A stretch of DNA of 64,000 nucleotides from Cellvibrio mixtus subsp. mixtus J3-8 (lineage in GTDB: Bacteria; Pseudomonadota; Gammaproteobacteria; Pseudomonadales; Cellvibrionaceae). The translations under genes were made by a program, and so were the position numbers. The notes under the pieces were generated by a model. The model was not told where the DNA came from and ran no database searches. It saw only the letters and a list, made by a program, of their open reading frames with translations. Shown here piece by piece: positions 26,901-35,711 of the stretch (the first letter of the stretch is position 1; the number at the start of each line of letters is the position of its first letter). The stretch covers positions 471,605 through 535,604 of the forward strand of contig NZ_KN266208.1 of the NCBI RefSeq assembly GCF_000766945.1, read 5' to 3'.

Positions 26901-27660
26901 CATCCAGCAATTGGCGGGCAGCCAGCGCGTCGATTTGCGCTACTGACAATTCGTGCACCGCTGTTTCGGGTATTTCTTTTGCTACCGGTTGCGGTTTGGC
27001 AACCGATGGTTTTTTGGTTGGTGCCACTGAGGTCGAAATATCAATAGGTTCTTGCGCAGTAACAATCGATGCATGTGAACCATTGGTTTTACCATGAGGG
27101 TGGGAACCATTGACTGGATGCCCATTCACCTGATTGACATTGGGTTGCGTACCCGCCACTGAGTGCCCATTTACAGCAGCTCCGTTGACGGCTTTACCAT
27201 TAACGGCAGGTTTGACTGCAACTTTCGGCTTGATGAGCTCCGGGTTAATCGGGTATGCAGACACCGGACGAGTTGCCAGCGGCTCATTGGCAAAGGTTTC
27301 CGGTTGCGTTGAAGATTCTTGCGGCGTTTTGCGAATAAGGTAAAGACGCTCATCGGGCTCGTCATCCTCCGCATCGAGCTGGTGCAATTCCAGCTCCAGT
27401 TCAATCTGGTCAGAAATGCTAGCTGCATCCGGTGAATCCACACCTATCACATCCAGATAGACACCTGCTTCCTGGAAGGCCGCGCACCATCGTTCCACCT
27501 CGCTGGCAGAATCAAGTATTTTTATGACGCTGGGGCGCTCTGACAAAAATGCCAGTCGCACAGCTTTGGGCTTGAGGTTCAATAGCTGGGCCAGGTTGCC
27601 AACTACCTGATCCGCATCGAATCCATCGACAAATTGGCCCTTATAGGTGAGTTTGTACAC
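23944..27660 (-). CDS. Large single-pass membrane protein of unknown function (1238 residues)
   Basis: Not recognised as a whole. Residues 1-75 form a compact domain (MYKLTYKGQ, then LLNL and ERWCAAFQEAG) like the small N-terminal domain I recall from various gammaproteobacterial membrane proteins. Residues ~100-370 are low-complexity, acidic and Pro/Ala-rich, with a VNG repeat tract at ~152-195. A membrane segment lies at ~375-395. The remaining ~840 residues are predicted extracytoplasmic and contain many beta strands, but no catalytic motif is seen. The protein has few Cys. It lies directly upstream of the exported deacetylase gene, which suggests a joint envelope or exopolysaccharide role. 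That is inference. Confidence 0.65.
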   Translation of the reverse strand: MYKLTYKGQFVDGFDADQVVGNLAQLLNLKPKAVRLAFLSERPSVIKILDSASEVERWCAAFQEAGVYLDVIGVDSPDAASISDQIELELELHQLDAEDDEPDERLYLIRKTPQESSTQPETFANEPLATRPVSAYPINPELIKPKVAVKPAVNGKAVNGAAVNGHSVAGTQPNVNQVNGHPVNGSHPHGKTNGSHASIVTAQEPIDISTSVAPTKKPSVAKPQPVAKEIPETAVHELSVAQIDALAARQLLDESEDGSTQTGDAVAAPAEPKNPAPDAPIEKLDHVKKPDVKKAAAATKTVAGQSQPESLDARQDRFNEEDFDVPLLDNESSLREWPDEELLTDEELSSREAQLAQEHDEELHEDVNFHKSHFVWGMLVILLAIIATAGTILWLKRSTWTPVTVAPQEIKVTEAIASSSLFGLLHADVDRLQMLSPGTDLFAYVAEPKSGFWDGLAKAGINVQQQADDVWMGVYGQNGQSKTLWVLSGNFPADTWREWLKKNYIIDNESPDGIIFSTVDDNTCEKSPVLSASISNNQIVVGAPELVAAFNGRLQAGAAAEKNLETWAKGYNTQMVSAVLFHPGQLPEGSAAMALGKLSLPAEPIQGIYLGLEPKSFPPALEFNAVVASNDQQFIVDAANKLTAAAASAKTTIATDWPETLPFYERMKIKHDANQVRATLNLDEQAPQQIHLWFSSLLSRAFGVENVAPVVEGERLESNPAQFITLPSAELPAFATVKHFNEAFIAQTSSGPFGIGIRTVERTEQGDEINLDVNAFNLPNLGKENDSVVLRITDIVDHQDKSLIAAGSCGGGLKQPGNINLVYQGNAMENGQPISFTGLQGTKKIILPVGVSLTSVGAVKGVITQQLPLDVERVNLNGPLAGKTLDVQGVQIRFLSAGPSRLYFQVSGNTTALLQVNALNEDGKQLASINTMRGENFYDSGKTISIDYQGKIAAAEVVVASKLEQKNYEFSIARIFPPAKPFLTEKFEPATLKANGLPALEKDTPPNDVVYPYQSPKQTIAAGPALIALNELNVSGQQLSLLADVYTRNTHPLTGQLSAVRFVISEIEDSSGNLHSVNYQVPIAMEHMGGGWMNGKYEPDPGRPWLRGQLEIRDRPLAQGDAVALWGKMVFLAMEDPLSVKAPFMFGMEWSNNGSTLKLRRWEAGRLIFDVEGNLPDFMAVKALDESGAVISQPAELRNNLGKITIELDVKQIPETIEFNLARTQKLKEFPLEIRVLQ

Positions 27661-27791
27661 AAGAACTCCTGCAGATTTCAGTGAGCTGCCCCGATATTAT
27701 TCAGGTTATACAACGGGCAGATCTGAAAGCACCAAACGGAAGCGCTTTGCAGCGTTATTATCGGAAAATTATATGTCGGGGGTTGATGGTA

Positions 27792-28061
27792 TCAATCATT
27801 GTGCAAAAACCGCAGGCCGACACCAACAGGCTCCACGCGTACCACTTCCATTTGCAATATGGGCGCATCATCCATCAGGCCCTGGACCTGGCCGGCTACC
27901 ACAGATCCGATTGGAGGGATCTGCTCCGGTTCCAGGACGACGAATACTCCACCATCGGAAATGTCGCGGGTTTTGACCAGCAACTCGCCAATACTATCGT
28001 GAACTATTTTAATGCGGCAAGCAAAAGGGGTGCGGATGTGTCTGCGTTTTTCTTTAGACAT
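27792..28061 (-). CDS. PilZ-domain protein (c-di-GMP binding)
   Basis: A stand-alone PilZ domain of 89 residues. The two c-di-GMP binding elements are visible: the RxxxR motif in KRRHIRTPF (Arg6-Arg10) and the [D/N]xSxxG motif as RDISDGGVFV, followed by the family's beta-barrel strands. Such single-domain proteins act as c-di-GMP-dependent adaptors, for example in motility, pili or polysaccharide export. It lies between the 1238-residue gene and parC on the same strand, with a 131-bp gap to the former. No partner is evident from the sequence. Confidence 0.88.
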   Translation of the reverse strand: MSKEKRRHIRTPFACRIKIVHDSIGELLVKTRDISDGGVFVVLEPEQIPPIGSVVAGQVQGLMDDAPILQMEVVRVEPVGVGLRFLHND

Positions 28062-28160
28062 GTGTCAACCTGGTTATTTTTTTACTATTGAAATCCAGTC
28101 GCTTCTGCCCAGCCCATGTCTGCATAAACAAAACAAGCAGGGCAGAATGCGCACAGATTA

Positions 28161-30419
28161 TCACTTGTCGCTCACTTCCGCCTTATCCACTTTCTGGAAT
28201 CCACGCGGCAATTTGTTACCACGACGTCCGCGCTCACCTTTGTAGTGCTCCAAATCCGATGCCTTGAGGGTGATATGTCGCTTCCCCGAATGCAACGTTA
28301 ATTGCTGGCCGGGATGAATTACATTCAGGGCGACCACAAATTCCTCGCGGCTAACAACTTTGGCCCCGGGGATATTCATGATTTTGTTGCCCTTACCTTT
28401 GGCCAATTCCGGCAATTCGGTCACCGGGAATACCAGTAAGCGCCCATCATTACTCACCGCTGCCAGCAGCGCCTGTTCAGGGCTGTTAATCAATTGCGGA
28501 GGCATGACAAATGCACCCTCGGGTAGTGTTAGCAACGCTTTACCTGCTTTGTTCTTGCTGGCGAGATCTTCCAGTTTCGCCACAAAGCCATAGCCGGCAT
28601 CGGATGCAATCAGCACGCGCTGGCTGTCAGCGCCCATTAATGCACCTTCAAATGTTGCACCGCTGGGTGGGCTGATCCGGCCACTTAATGGCTCTCCTTG
28701 CCCGCGCGCCGATGGCAAATTATGGGCGGGCACTGCGTAACTGCGTCCGGTTGAATCCAGCAATATCACACTTTGGTTACTCTTGCCCTGGACCGCAAAT
28801 TTGAAGCTGTCACCGGCTTTATAACTCAAACCCGCCGCATCCACTTCATGGCCCTTGGCAGCGCGAATCCAGCCTTTATCTGAAATAACCACGGTGATGG
28901 CTTCGGCGCTAACCAATTCGGTTTCGCTCAATGCTTGTGCTTCTGCACGCTCGACAATCGGCGAGCGGCGCTCATCGCCAAATTGATCAGCGACTTGTAG
29001 CAATTCTTTACGCACCAGATTTTTTAATTTCACGGCAGAGTCGAGAATCTTTTGCAGGCCATCGCGCTCTTTCATTAAATCATTTTGTTCTTCGCGAATT
29101 TTCATTTCTTCCAAACGCGCCAGTTGGCGCAATTTGGTTTCAAGAATATATTCCGCTTGCATCTCAATTAAATTAAAACGCTTCATCAACACCGGTTTGG
29201 GATTTTCTTCCTCGCGGATAATACGGATAACTTCATCCACATTGAGGAATACAATCATCAATGCTGCCAAGCGCAGCAAACGCTCTTCCACTTTTTCCAA
29301 ACGGTATTGCAGGCGGCGGCGCGTTGTTACTGTGCGGAAACTCAACCATTCGGCAAGAATTTTATTCAGCGGCTTGACTGCCGGACGCCCATCAATACCG
29401 ATCATATTCATGTTGACACGATAGGTGCGTTCAAGCTCGGTCGTCGCGAACAAATGCTGCATGATTTGTTCAAGGTCGACGCGATTGGAACGCGGAACAA
29501 TAACCAGGCGCGTCGGGTTTTCATGATCGGATTCATCGCGCAAATCCGCTACCATCGGCAATTTCTTCGCCTGCATTTGCGCGGCAATTTGCTCGAGGAT
29601 TTTTGCACCGCTCACCTGATGCGGCAGTGCAGTGATAATAATATCGCCGCCCTCTTCATCCTTTTGCCATACCGCACGCATGCGAATACTGCCACGCCCG
29701 GTTTCGTACATTTTGATGATGTCATCGCGCGAGGAAATAATTTCCGCTTCGGTGGGCATATCCGGGCCGAGGATATGCTGGCAAAGTTCGGTTACGGTTG
29801 CATTGGGATTATCCAGCAAGTGCACACAGGCATTGACCACTTCGCGCAAATTGTGCGGCGGAATATCAGTAGCCATACCGACCGCAATGCCCGTCGTGCC
29901 ATTCAATAAAACATTGGGAACGCGCGCCGGCAACACCATCGGTTCCTCAAGCGTACCATCGAAATTGGGTTGCCAATCGACTGTGCCTTGCCCCAATTCT
30001 TCCAGCAAAACTTCGCTGTATTTGGTGAGGCGCGACTCGGTATAACGCATCGCAGCAAAAGATTTGGGATCATCAGGGGAACCCCAGTTACCCTGGCCAT
30101 CAACCAACGTGTAGCGATAGGAAAAGGGTTGCGCCATTAACACCATCGCTTCGTATGATGCCGAGTCACCATGGGGATGGAACTTACCAATTACGTCACC
30201 CACGGTACGCGCAGATTTTTTATATTTTGCACTGGCTTTCAACCCTAGCTCACTCATCGCATACACAATACGACGTTGAACCGGTTTAAGGCCGTCACCG
30301 ATATGCGGCAAGGCGCGGTCCAGAATTACATACATGGAATAATCGAGATAGGCTTTCTCGGTGTAGTCCTTGAGCGCTATACGCTCGTCGGCCTCGGGCA
30401 GGGTTATATCGTCACTCAT
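28161..30419 (-). CDS. parC: DNA topoisomerase IV subunit A
   Basis: ParC forms the DNA-cleaving half of topoisomerase IV, which decatenates daughter chromosomes. At 752 residues it has the expected length. The active-site Tyr126 lies in [10 protein letters not shown]. The quinolone-determining region reads [10 protein letters not shown], with Ser86 and Glu90 at the usual positions, so it looks wild type. The C-terminal half contains beta-pinwheel repeats such as [11 protein letters not shown] and the final basic tail. Choice of ParC rather than GyrA rests on the shorter C-terminal domain and the lack of a clear GyrA box. parE is not in the window. Confidence 0.95.
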   Translation of the reverse strand: MSDDITLPEADERIALKDYTEKAYLDYSMYVILDRALPHIGDGLKPVQRRIVYAMSELGLKASAKYKKSARTVGDVIGKFHPHGDSASYEAMVLMAQPFSYRYTLVDGQGNWGSPDDPKSFAAMRYTESRLTKYSEVLLEELGQGTVDWQPNFDGTLEEPMVLPARVPNVLLNGTTGIAVGMATDIPPHNLREVVNACVHLLDNPNATVTELCQHILGPDMPTEAEIISSRDDIIKMYETGRGSIRMRAVWQKDEEGGDIIITALPHQVSGAKILEQIAAQMQAKKLPMVADLRDESDHENPTRLVIVPRSNRVDLEQIMQHLFATTELERTYRVNMNMIGIDGRPAVKPLNKILAEWLSFRTVTTRRRLQYRLEKVEERLLRLAALMIVFLNVDEVIRIIREEENPKPVLMKRFNLIEMQAEYILETKLRQLARLEEMKIREEQNDLMKERDGLQKILDSAVKLKNLVRKELLQVADQFGDERRSPIVERAEAQALSETELVSAEAITVVISDKGWIRAAKGHEVDAAGLSYKAGDSFKFAVQGKSNQSVILLDSTGRSYAVPAHNLPSARGQGEPLSGRISPPSGATFEGALMGADSQRVLIASDAGYGFVAKLEDLASKNKAGKALLTLPEGAFVMPPQLINSPEQALLAAVSNDGRLLVFPVTELPELAKGKGNKIMNIPGAKVVSREEFVVALNVIHPGQQLTLHSGKRHITLKASDLEHYKGERGRRGNKLPRGFQKVDKAEVSDK

Positions 30420-30501
30420 TTAACATCCTGAACAGCAGAGCTTAAAAAAATAATCAACAAGAATTTTTGTGATGTTACACGTGCATATTTTCAACTGGTT
30501 T

Positions 30502-30996
30502 TTAATTGCGCTTTTGCGCTAAAGGAATCGCGCCTTTTTCGTTCACACGCAATGTGGGTAACCATGCACTGAAATCCAGCTTGGCCGAAAAATTATAATT
30601 CACCTCTTCACGTACACCGGTGCGACTAAAATGTTCCAGCAAACGCACCAGTTGTATTACGTTAGCACTCACCACAACTTTAACCGGAGTTTCTTTATAG
30701 GCGGTTAAGGTAGGTAATTCATTACTCACACCACTAAGTACATCAAAATTTTCAATGCCGATATTGTAGGAAATTCCACGCAGCGATAAATCGCGGTCAT
30801 TTGGATTAGAGATCAGCAAACTGACTTCAATGGGCTGGTTAAAACCTTGGGCAGGAAGCAGCTGCAATCCGGCAACCTTAACCGTGGGTTGCTCAATTTT
30901 CGGCTGCAAACTGGAGCAACTTGCCAGCAGCAAACAAACGGTTATAAAAAAAACCTTATTCCATACTAATGATAAATTCGAAGAAATTTTAACCAT
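30502..30996 (-). CDS. LEA type 2-like lipoprotein
   Basis: Lipoprotein of ~164 residues with lipobox LLLASC, then a single WHy/LEA type 2 beta domain (VKVAGLQLLPAQGFNQPIEVSLLISNPND to the C-terminus). The ATG at 30996 is chosen because GGAAG precedes it and it gives a normal signal peptide; the frame extends 42 bp further upstream. In plants this domain is linked to desiccation tolerance; in bacteria its role is unclear. It lies upstream of parC on the same strand, with an 82-bp gap. The 312-bp region beyond it (30997-31308) shows no gene or clear element. Confidence 0.7.
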   Translation of the reverse strand: MVKISSNLSLVWNKVFFITVCLLLASCSSLQPKIEQPTVKVAGLQLLPAQGFNQPIEVSLLISNPNDRDLSLRGISYNIGIENFDVLSGVSNELPTLTAYKETPVKVVVSANVIQLVRLLEHFSRTGVREEVNYNFSAKLDFSAWLPTLRVNEKGAIPLAQKRN

Positions 30997-31308
30997 TTTT
31001 ATGCACTTCCTGAAAAATTCGGGTTTGATGATAACCACAGAAACATGAAACTGTGAATTAGCTGCACCCCCGCTGTAACAACTCTGTGATCTAATCCGCT
31101 CGCTTTTAACTGGCTATCTAGCTTTGGGCGAGCCAGACAAACACCCTGAAATAATGATTTAACTTCACACCGGATTTTTTAATGGGGAAGTTAAGGCCGC
31201 TGCAATTAATTGGGTTGGCCATATTAACGGGGCAGTTGCCGGATTTGCACTGCACAATTTTGCCAGTGATGGTCAGCTTATCAGTGTTATGACTCTGACT
31301 GACGCAAT

Positions 31309-31683
31309 ATGTTTAACTCACCACAAAAACAATTAATAAACCCGGATGATTTATTGGGTAGCCGCGAAATTCGCTTTCAGGATCGGCGCGAATCCCATTA
31401 CCCGCAATTAATGCGCTTGTGCACAGATTTTAATTTTTCTGTATTGCAGTTACAGCGCAAAATTTTTAGCCATTTATCGCGCAAACTGGTACCGGGCCCA
31501 TTGGAATTTGTTTTGGCGTTGCGCGATGAAACCAGTGAATACTGGTACAGCCTGTCGCCGGGTGTTGAAAGCCTTGGACTGCTCAATGATTATTGCAAAA
31601 CCTACGAAATCGACCTGTTGCACATGCATTTAATTGGTGATGACGTCGACGATCAGGCGTTGCACAATGAGTCCTTTTATTAA
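31309..31683 (+). CDS. Conserved-looking hypothetical protein (124 residues)
   Basis: Not recognised. A small soluble protein without signal peptide or membrane segment, mixed in charge, with an N-terminal RFQDRRESHYPQL segment and an acidic C-terminus (DDVDDQALHNESFY). Codon use looks like that of its neighbours and the frame is uninterrupted. It converges on the DUF2750 gene with a 24-bp gap and no clear terminator between them. It is probably a real gene, but nothing in the sequence indicates its function. Confidence 0.5.
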   Translation: MFNSPQKQLINPDDLLGSREIRFQDRRESHYPQLMRLCTDFNFSVLQLQRKIFSHLSRKLVPGPLEFVLALRDETSEYWYSLSPGVESLGLLNDYCKTYEIDLLHMHLIGDDVDDQALHNESFY

Positions 31684-31707
31684 CAGACTCATTGCACCCG
31701 GAGAAAA

Positions 31708-32091
31708 CTATTCGCCCATCTCCGCTTCAAATTCTTCCAGCAAGTCCAGCGGTTCCATTTCCTCACCGTCCAGCTCTTCATTCCAGTTAATACCCACCAG
31801 CAGTACATCTTCATGCATACCTGGCAACCAATCTTCCAGAAACTCTTCCAGATCCACAGGCACCGGGTGATAGTCTTTCCAATCATCAACACAATGTCCG
31901 CGCGCAAACGATTCCTGCGACCAGAATGGCATTACATCAACTTCATCATGGTCTTCCGAGGCGCTCAGCGCCCAACCATCCGGCCCTTGCAAGCCCCACA
32001 CGCAGCCCAGCTCCATAGCCTCCACGATAAAACGGTCGAGATTTTCAGCGGGATCATCGCTCAGTGGTTCAATTGCAGTAGTGTCATTCAT
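31708..32091 (-). CDS. DUF2750-like small acidic protein
   Basis: A 127-residue, strongly acidic cytoplasmic protein. The central order of conserved segments is VWGLQGPDGWALS, VMPFWSQESFAR, CVDDWKDYHPVPVDLEEFLEDWLPG and VLLVGINW, which matches the DUF2750 family as I recall it. No catalytic motif is known for this family, and its role is unknown. It lies 36 bp downstream of the zinc-peptidase-like gene on the same strand and may be co-transcribed with it. Confidence 0.72.
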   Translation of the reverse strand: MNDTTAIEPLSDDPAENLDRFIVEAMELGCVWGLQGPDGWALSASEDHDEVDVMPFWSQESFARGHCVDDWKDYHPVPVDLEEFLEDWLPGMHEDVLLVGINWNEELDGEEMEPLDLLEEFEAEMGE

Positions 32092-32127
32092 GCTGATTAC
32101 CCTTGGAGTTTTGCTTTAGCTTTTGAA

Positions 32128-32868
32128 TTACAGGTGCAGCCGGGCGCCGTTGGCTTTTAGCCAGGCCCGATCCGTTTTACAGCCGGGGCAGAGACTGGCA
32201 ACAAGCGCCCAGAAATCGGCACTGTGATTCTGGTGGCGCAGGTGGCTGACTTCGTGGGCGACAAGATAATCGACTATAGCTTCCGGGGCCAGCAGTATCT
32301 GCCAGTTATATTGGATTGCGCCCTTGCTGGTGCAATGGCCCCATTTGGAGCGTGTTGCCTTGACAGTTACCGAGCTAAATCGTAATCCTGCACGCGCGCA
32401 GCATTCGGTCGTTTTACGTGTGAGAAGTTGCAACGCCTGCTGTTGATACCATCGCGCCAGCAATGCGCGGATTTGTTCCTGTTCGGTAGCGCGCACGCGC
32501 GTTGATAAAATGAGATGCAGCTCTTGCCCTACCCGTGCAATCGCGGCACGCGGGCCGCGGCCAATCACCAGGTGCAGGGTTTCGTCCATAAAGGCAATAC
32601 CGGAACCTTGGACATAGGTTGGTGCTGCCGGTTGCGCACTGATCAGTGCCTGCTGTTCGATAATTTTTTCCCTTACCCACGCCGCTTTTTGTTGCAGGAA
32701 AGCCATCAAAAAAGATTTGGCAGTATTGAGCGGTGCGCGGATCACTACGTTGGCTGCACGGATTTCGATGCTGACAGTACGCCGCCGCGCGGAGCGGGCA
32801 ATCGTAAACTCGAAACCCAGGTCGGTCTCGGGTGATGTTGTTTTTTTCAAGCCGATAACTTCATCCAT
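32128..32868 (-). CDS. YgjP-like zinc metallopeptidase (M48/SprT-type fold)
   Basis: A ~246-residue protein with the zinc motif HExxH as VAHEVSHLRHQNHS, followed by SADFWALVASLCPG, the usual third-ligand region of YgjP/DUF45 proteins. The preceding KWGHCTSKGAIQYNWQILLAP is also typical. The start at 32868 (MDEVIGLKK) begins seven bases after the MBL-fold gene's stop; an upstream in-frame start would overlap that gene by 98 bp and add an atypical N-terminus. The family is suspected of regulatory proteolysis or DNA-protein crosslink repair, without firm evidence in bacteria. Confidence 0.82.
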   Translation of the reverse strand: MDEVIGLKKTTSPETDLGFEFTIARSARRRTVSIEIRAANVVIRAPLNTAKSFLMAFLQQKAAWVREKIIEQQALISAQPAAPTYVQGSGIAFMDETLHLVIGRGPRAAIARVGQELHLILSTRVRATEQEQIRALLARWYQQQALQLLTRKTTECCARAGLRFSSVTVKATRSKWGHCTSKGAIQYNWQILLAPEAIVDYLVAHEVSHLRHQNHSADFWALVASLCPGCKTDRAWLKANGARLHL

Positions 32869-32875
32869 GCGCAAA

Positions 32876-33523
32876 TCAGCCAACGTTTTTATCGGCAACA
32901 AAAGGATTGGTTGCACGCTCTTGACCGAGAGTAGACATGGGGCCATGACCGGGAATAAAACGAACGTCATCACCCAGCGGGAATACGCGAGTGCGTATCG
33001 CGTTGATCAGATCGGTGTGATTTCCGCGCGGGAAATCCGTGCGGCCGATCGAACCTTTAAACAGCACATCGCCAACCAATGCCAGGCGCAATTCGCGCTG
33101 GAAAAAAATCACATGGCCGGGCGTATGCCCCGGGCAATGCAACACCTCAAGTTGAGCAGTGCCGACATTAACGGTATCGCCATGATTTAATAATTGTGTA
33201 GGCTGGAAACTTTCAACAGGAGCAAACCCCATCATTTGGGTCTGTTGCGGTAGCAAATTAATCCAGAACAAATCGTCGGCATGAGGGCCGATTACGGGCA
33301 AACCCAAAAGTTTTACCAATGCAGCCGTACCGCCGACATGGTCCAGATGTCCATGGGTTAGCAGGATTTGCGTAAGCTTCACACCCAGGGATTTTACTGC
33401 CGAGAGAATTCGCTCTATGTCGCCGCCAGGATCAACGACCGCTGCATCACGGGTTTCATCGCACCACAGCAAGGTGCAATTTTGTTGGTAGTGGGTGACA
33501 GGGATAATCTGGTAGTGCAGCAC
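32876..33523 (-). CDS. MBL-fold hydrolase, glyoxalase II-like
   Basis: Metallo-beta-lactamase fold protein of 215 residues with the metal-binding THGHLDHVGG motif (HxHxDH), a later His in VLHCPGHTPGHV, the bridging Asp in LVGDVLFKGSIGRTD and the terminal His in IPGHGPMST. Length and motif order fit YcbL-type glyoxalase II-like enzymes, which hydrolyse thioesters such as S-lactoylglutathione. The exact substrate is not readable. It is followed directly by the YgjP-like gene, probably as an operon. Confidence 0.9.
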   Translation of the reverse strand: MLHYQIIPVTHYQQNCTLLWCDETRDAAVVDPGGDIERILSAVKSLGVKLTQILLTHGHLDHVGGTAALVKLLGLPVIGPHADDLFWINLLPQQTQMMGFAPVESFQPTQLLNHGDTVNVGTAQLEVLHCPGHTPGHVIFFQRELRLALVGDVLFKGSIGRTDFPRGNHTDLINAIRTRVFPLGDDVRFIPGHGPMSTLGQERATNPFVADKNVG

Positions 33524-33592
33524 TGCGGAACCTCGCGCGTTTCAAGGCCGCCAAGATACCACAGGTTTGCCGGGCGATTTATACCGGCACGA

Positions 33593-34210
33593 TTAATAGA
33601 AACCCAGAGTGTGCCCCTTGCGGGCGATATACACTGAGGTCACGCCCTGCTGCATCCGCCGCGCAATCGATGCTTCGGCTTTGAGGGTTCCCTCACGAAA
33701 GTTATCCAGTGCGTTGTAAAACATCGCGGTGAAATAATCGGCATCAATATCGCGCGGCGTAAATACTTCAATACGGCACATGCTGGTACGACAACTGATG
33801 GTGTTAACGCTAACGCGCGTCAATCCCGTGTGGGAAGCGAACATCTCGCGCAAGGATTGCTCATAACCACTGGCCCACTCGACATCAATGGGCTCCGCCT
33901 CGAACAAGCCGGTCGCTTTTTCATAGACATTATTCTCCTTGCGGAAAACCGCCTCGCGCGCGGCTTCGGGTTCCAGCCCGGTCACTCTATTAGTTGGCTC
34001 AGGACTGGCATTGTGCGACACAGCCGGAGGGAGTTGATTGCGAATTAAGGGGGGTTTAATAACTGGCGCCGCTACTGCCGGGGCAACGGGATGAATCGGG
34101 GTTGTGGGTGTATGGCGTTGCTTATCGTGGTAAAGGCCCAAAGCCAGAATCGGCAGTAATACAATTCCTCCCCACAGCGGTAACCGGGTCTTAACAGCCT
34201 GCAAATTCAC
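33593..34210 (-). CDS. Membrane-anchored hypothetical protein with a CxxxxC motif
   Basis: A 205-residue protein with one N-terminal membrane segment (~12-28), a Pro-rich spacer (~35-70) and a C-terminal domain of ~110 residues, predicted periplasmic. The segment VNTISCRTSMCRIEV carries two Cys and resembles the conserved centre of many small gammaproteobacterial periplasmic proteins of unknown role. It ends in GHTLGFY. It lies between the LPMO gene and the MBL-fold gene on the same strand. No function is assigned. Confidence 0.6.
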   Translation of the reverse strand: MNLQAVKTRLPLWGGIVLLPILALGLYHDKQRHTPTTPIHPVAPAVAAPVIKPPLIRNQLPPAVSHNASPEPTNRVTGLEPEAAREAVFRKENNVYEKATGLFEAEPIDVEWASGYEQSLREMFASHTGLTRVSVNTISCRTSMCRIEVFTPRDIDADYFTAMFYNALDNFREGTLKAEASIARRMQQGVTSVYIARKGHTLGFY

Positions 34211-34276
34211 AGAGCCACCTCATTTGGTATTGATGAAGAAAACCTCTGGCGGCACACCGCCAGAGGTCAATTGCCA

Positions 34277-35305
34277 TTAACGTGGGGCGTTACAAGTCAC
34301 CTGACCAACACAAGTCTGGTTATTTTCATTACCCCAGCCTGTGGTTTGGTTTTTACAGATAGCCACTTGCCAGCCATACCAGTTGCAATAAGCAGCGCCG
34401 GAACCACCGGCAGACGAGGACGAGCTACTCGATGCAATCGGCGCAACACTCGAACGACTGGAGGAAGCTGGCAGTGCGCTGGAGCGACTGGATGTGCCCG
34501 GTGCAACACTGGTGCGGCTTGATGAACTCACTATCGCGCTTGAACGACTGGATGTACTCGGTGCAAGGCTTGAACGGCTCGATGATGTTGCCGGGGTAGA
34601 GCTTGTGGTACCACCACCAATTTGCACATCGATACAGCCATGGAAACGCTCATAGGTTGGCGGCTCACGGCCCCATTCGGCATAAATCACATGGCGGCCA
34701 CTGCGCGATGGCACAGTACACGTGGTGTGGATATGGGCATTGCCCTTATCGGCACGCACATTCGGGTAGGCGCCCGGATTATCATCGTTGTAGGGCAAAT
34801 CACAGAATGGCTGGTCCTCAAAATCCGCCCAGGTCAGCTCTTTGCCCACCTGATACACAAATCCTGGTTTGGTAATCCAATACCGGAAATCCGACGTATC
34901 GTCAAAATGGGGGCCGTTGCTGATATCCCAGGAAAAAGTCAGGCTTCCTGAGTTGATATTGTTGACGGGCCAGTTGATTGAGTTATCCCACGGGGTCTTG
35001 GCGCCACCCCAGGTTTCGCTATCAAAGCTACACACATTTTTAGCGACCGGACCCAACACTTTGCGGCCCTGATGGTGGGTAAGCACACTCATGTAGGAAT
35101 ATCCGCCATTCGGATCGGTGGCAAAAGCATCGCCACATACCGGATATTTGGCAACTCCGTTGGCCACTTCATCAGGCTTGGTCACTTTGCCGCAAAAATA
35201 ATTGCGCGCACCCGGGCTATCAACAAAACCATGGCTGAAAGTTACAGCGGAAAACATTAGCAGCATCGCGCCAAGCCCGCTTTTTTGGATGAGATTCTTA
35301 TTCAT
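34277..35305 (-). CDS. Lytic polysaccharide monooxygenase AA10 with Ser-rich linker and CBM10
   Basis: Secreted copper enzyme that cleaves crystalline polysaccharide oxidatively. The signal peptide ends at Ser24, so that His25 (HGFVDSPGARN) becomes the N-terminal histidine-brace residue; the second copper His133 is in SNGPHFDDTS, followed by the family-typical YWITKPGF. The AA10 domain ends near residue 232. A linker of ~70 residues made of repeated Ser/Arg/Thr/Ala units follows, then a CBM10 (~305-342: CNWYGWQVAICKN, GWGNENNQTC). CBM10 usually binds cellulose, but the promoter carries a NagR-like operator, so substrate may be chitin, cellulose or both. Confidence 0.93.
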   Translation of the reverse strand: MNKNLIQKSGLGAMLLMFSAVTFSHGFVDSPGARNYFCGKVTKPDEVANGVAKYPVCGDAFATDPNGGYSYMSVLTHHQGRKVLGPVAKNVCSFDSETWGGAKTPWDNSINWPVNNINSGSLTFSWDISNGPHFDDTSDFRYWITKPGFVYQVGKELTWADFEDQPFCDLPYNDDNPGAYPNVRADKGNAHIHTTCTVPSRSGRHVIYAEWGREPPTYERFHGCIDVQIGGGTTSSTPATSSSRSSLAPSTSSRSSAIVSSSSRTSVAPGTSSRSSALPASSSRSSVAPIASSSSSSSAGGSGAAYCNWYGWQVAICKNQTTGWGNENNQTCVGQVTCNAPR

Positions 35306-35629
35306 TATTCACACTCCTTCACTTAACCGGATAGAGAAAGACTCCGTACAGGAATCGAAACCCCGGAAAACCTGCCTTGGGAAACTGCAAGCAATTCAAC
35401 GATGGTGAACTCGCTGTGAAGCCGAATTGGCGCTAGCCGGAATTGCTTATCCACGATATGACACAACCGCTACAGATTTGCCGGGAAGACTTGCTTCATC
35501 AGTAGTCCTGGTGTGCTTATGAACTGCAAAATCATTAGAGAGAAAGCACAACTATTGTTATTTTTTTATGTCCATCCACATTCCGGTGGACAAGTAGACA
35601 ACTGAGTTCAGGGAGTTTTGCCCCCTATG

Positions 35630-35643
35630 GACAGCGCTGTCAA
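35630..35643 (-). promoter_or_regulatory. NagR-like operator overlapping a -35 element, LPMO gene
   Basis: Palindrome GACAGCGCTGTC at 35630-35641 overlaps a perfect TTGACA on the minus strand (35638-35643), about 325 bp upstream of the LPMO start. It is the G/C variant of the palindrome found at the chitinase and PEP-CTERM genes. No good -10 is obvious. The rest of the 405-bp region 35306-35711 shows nothing further. Confidence 0.6.
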
Positions 35644-35711
35644 ATTGTTAAAAACAATACACTTGATCGATAAAATGAATTCACGCACTAAAAACAAGCA
35701 TTAAAAAAGAT

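Noticed and set aside
34400..34610. CRISPR-like or tandem DNA repeat in the LPMO gene
   Set aside because: The repetition is the coding sequence of the Ser/Arg/Ala linker, with irregular units and no spacers.
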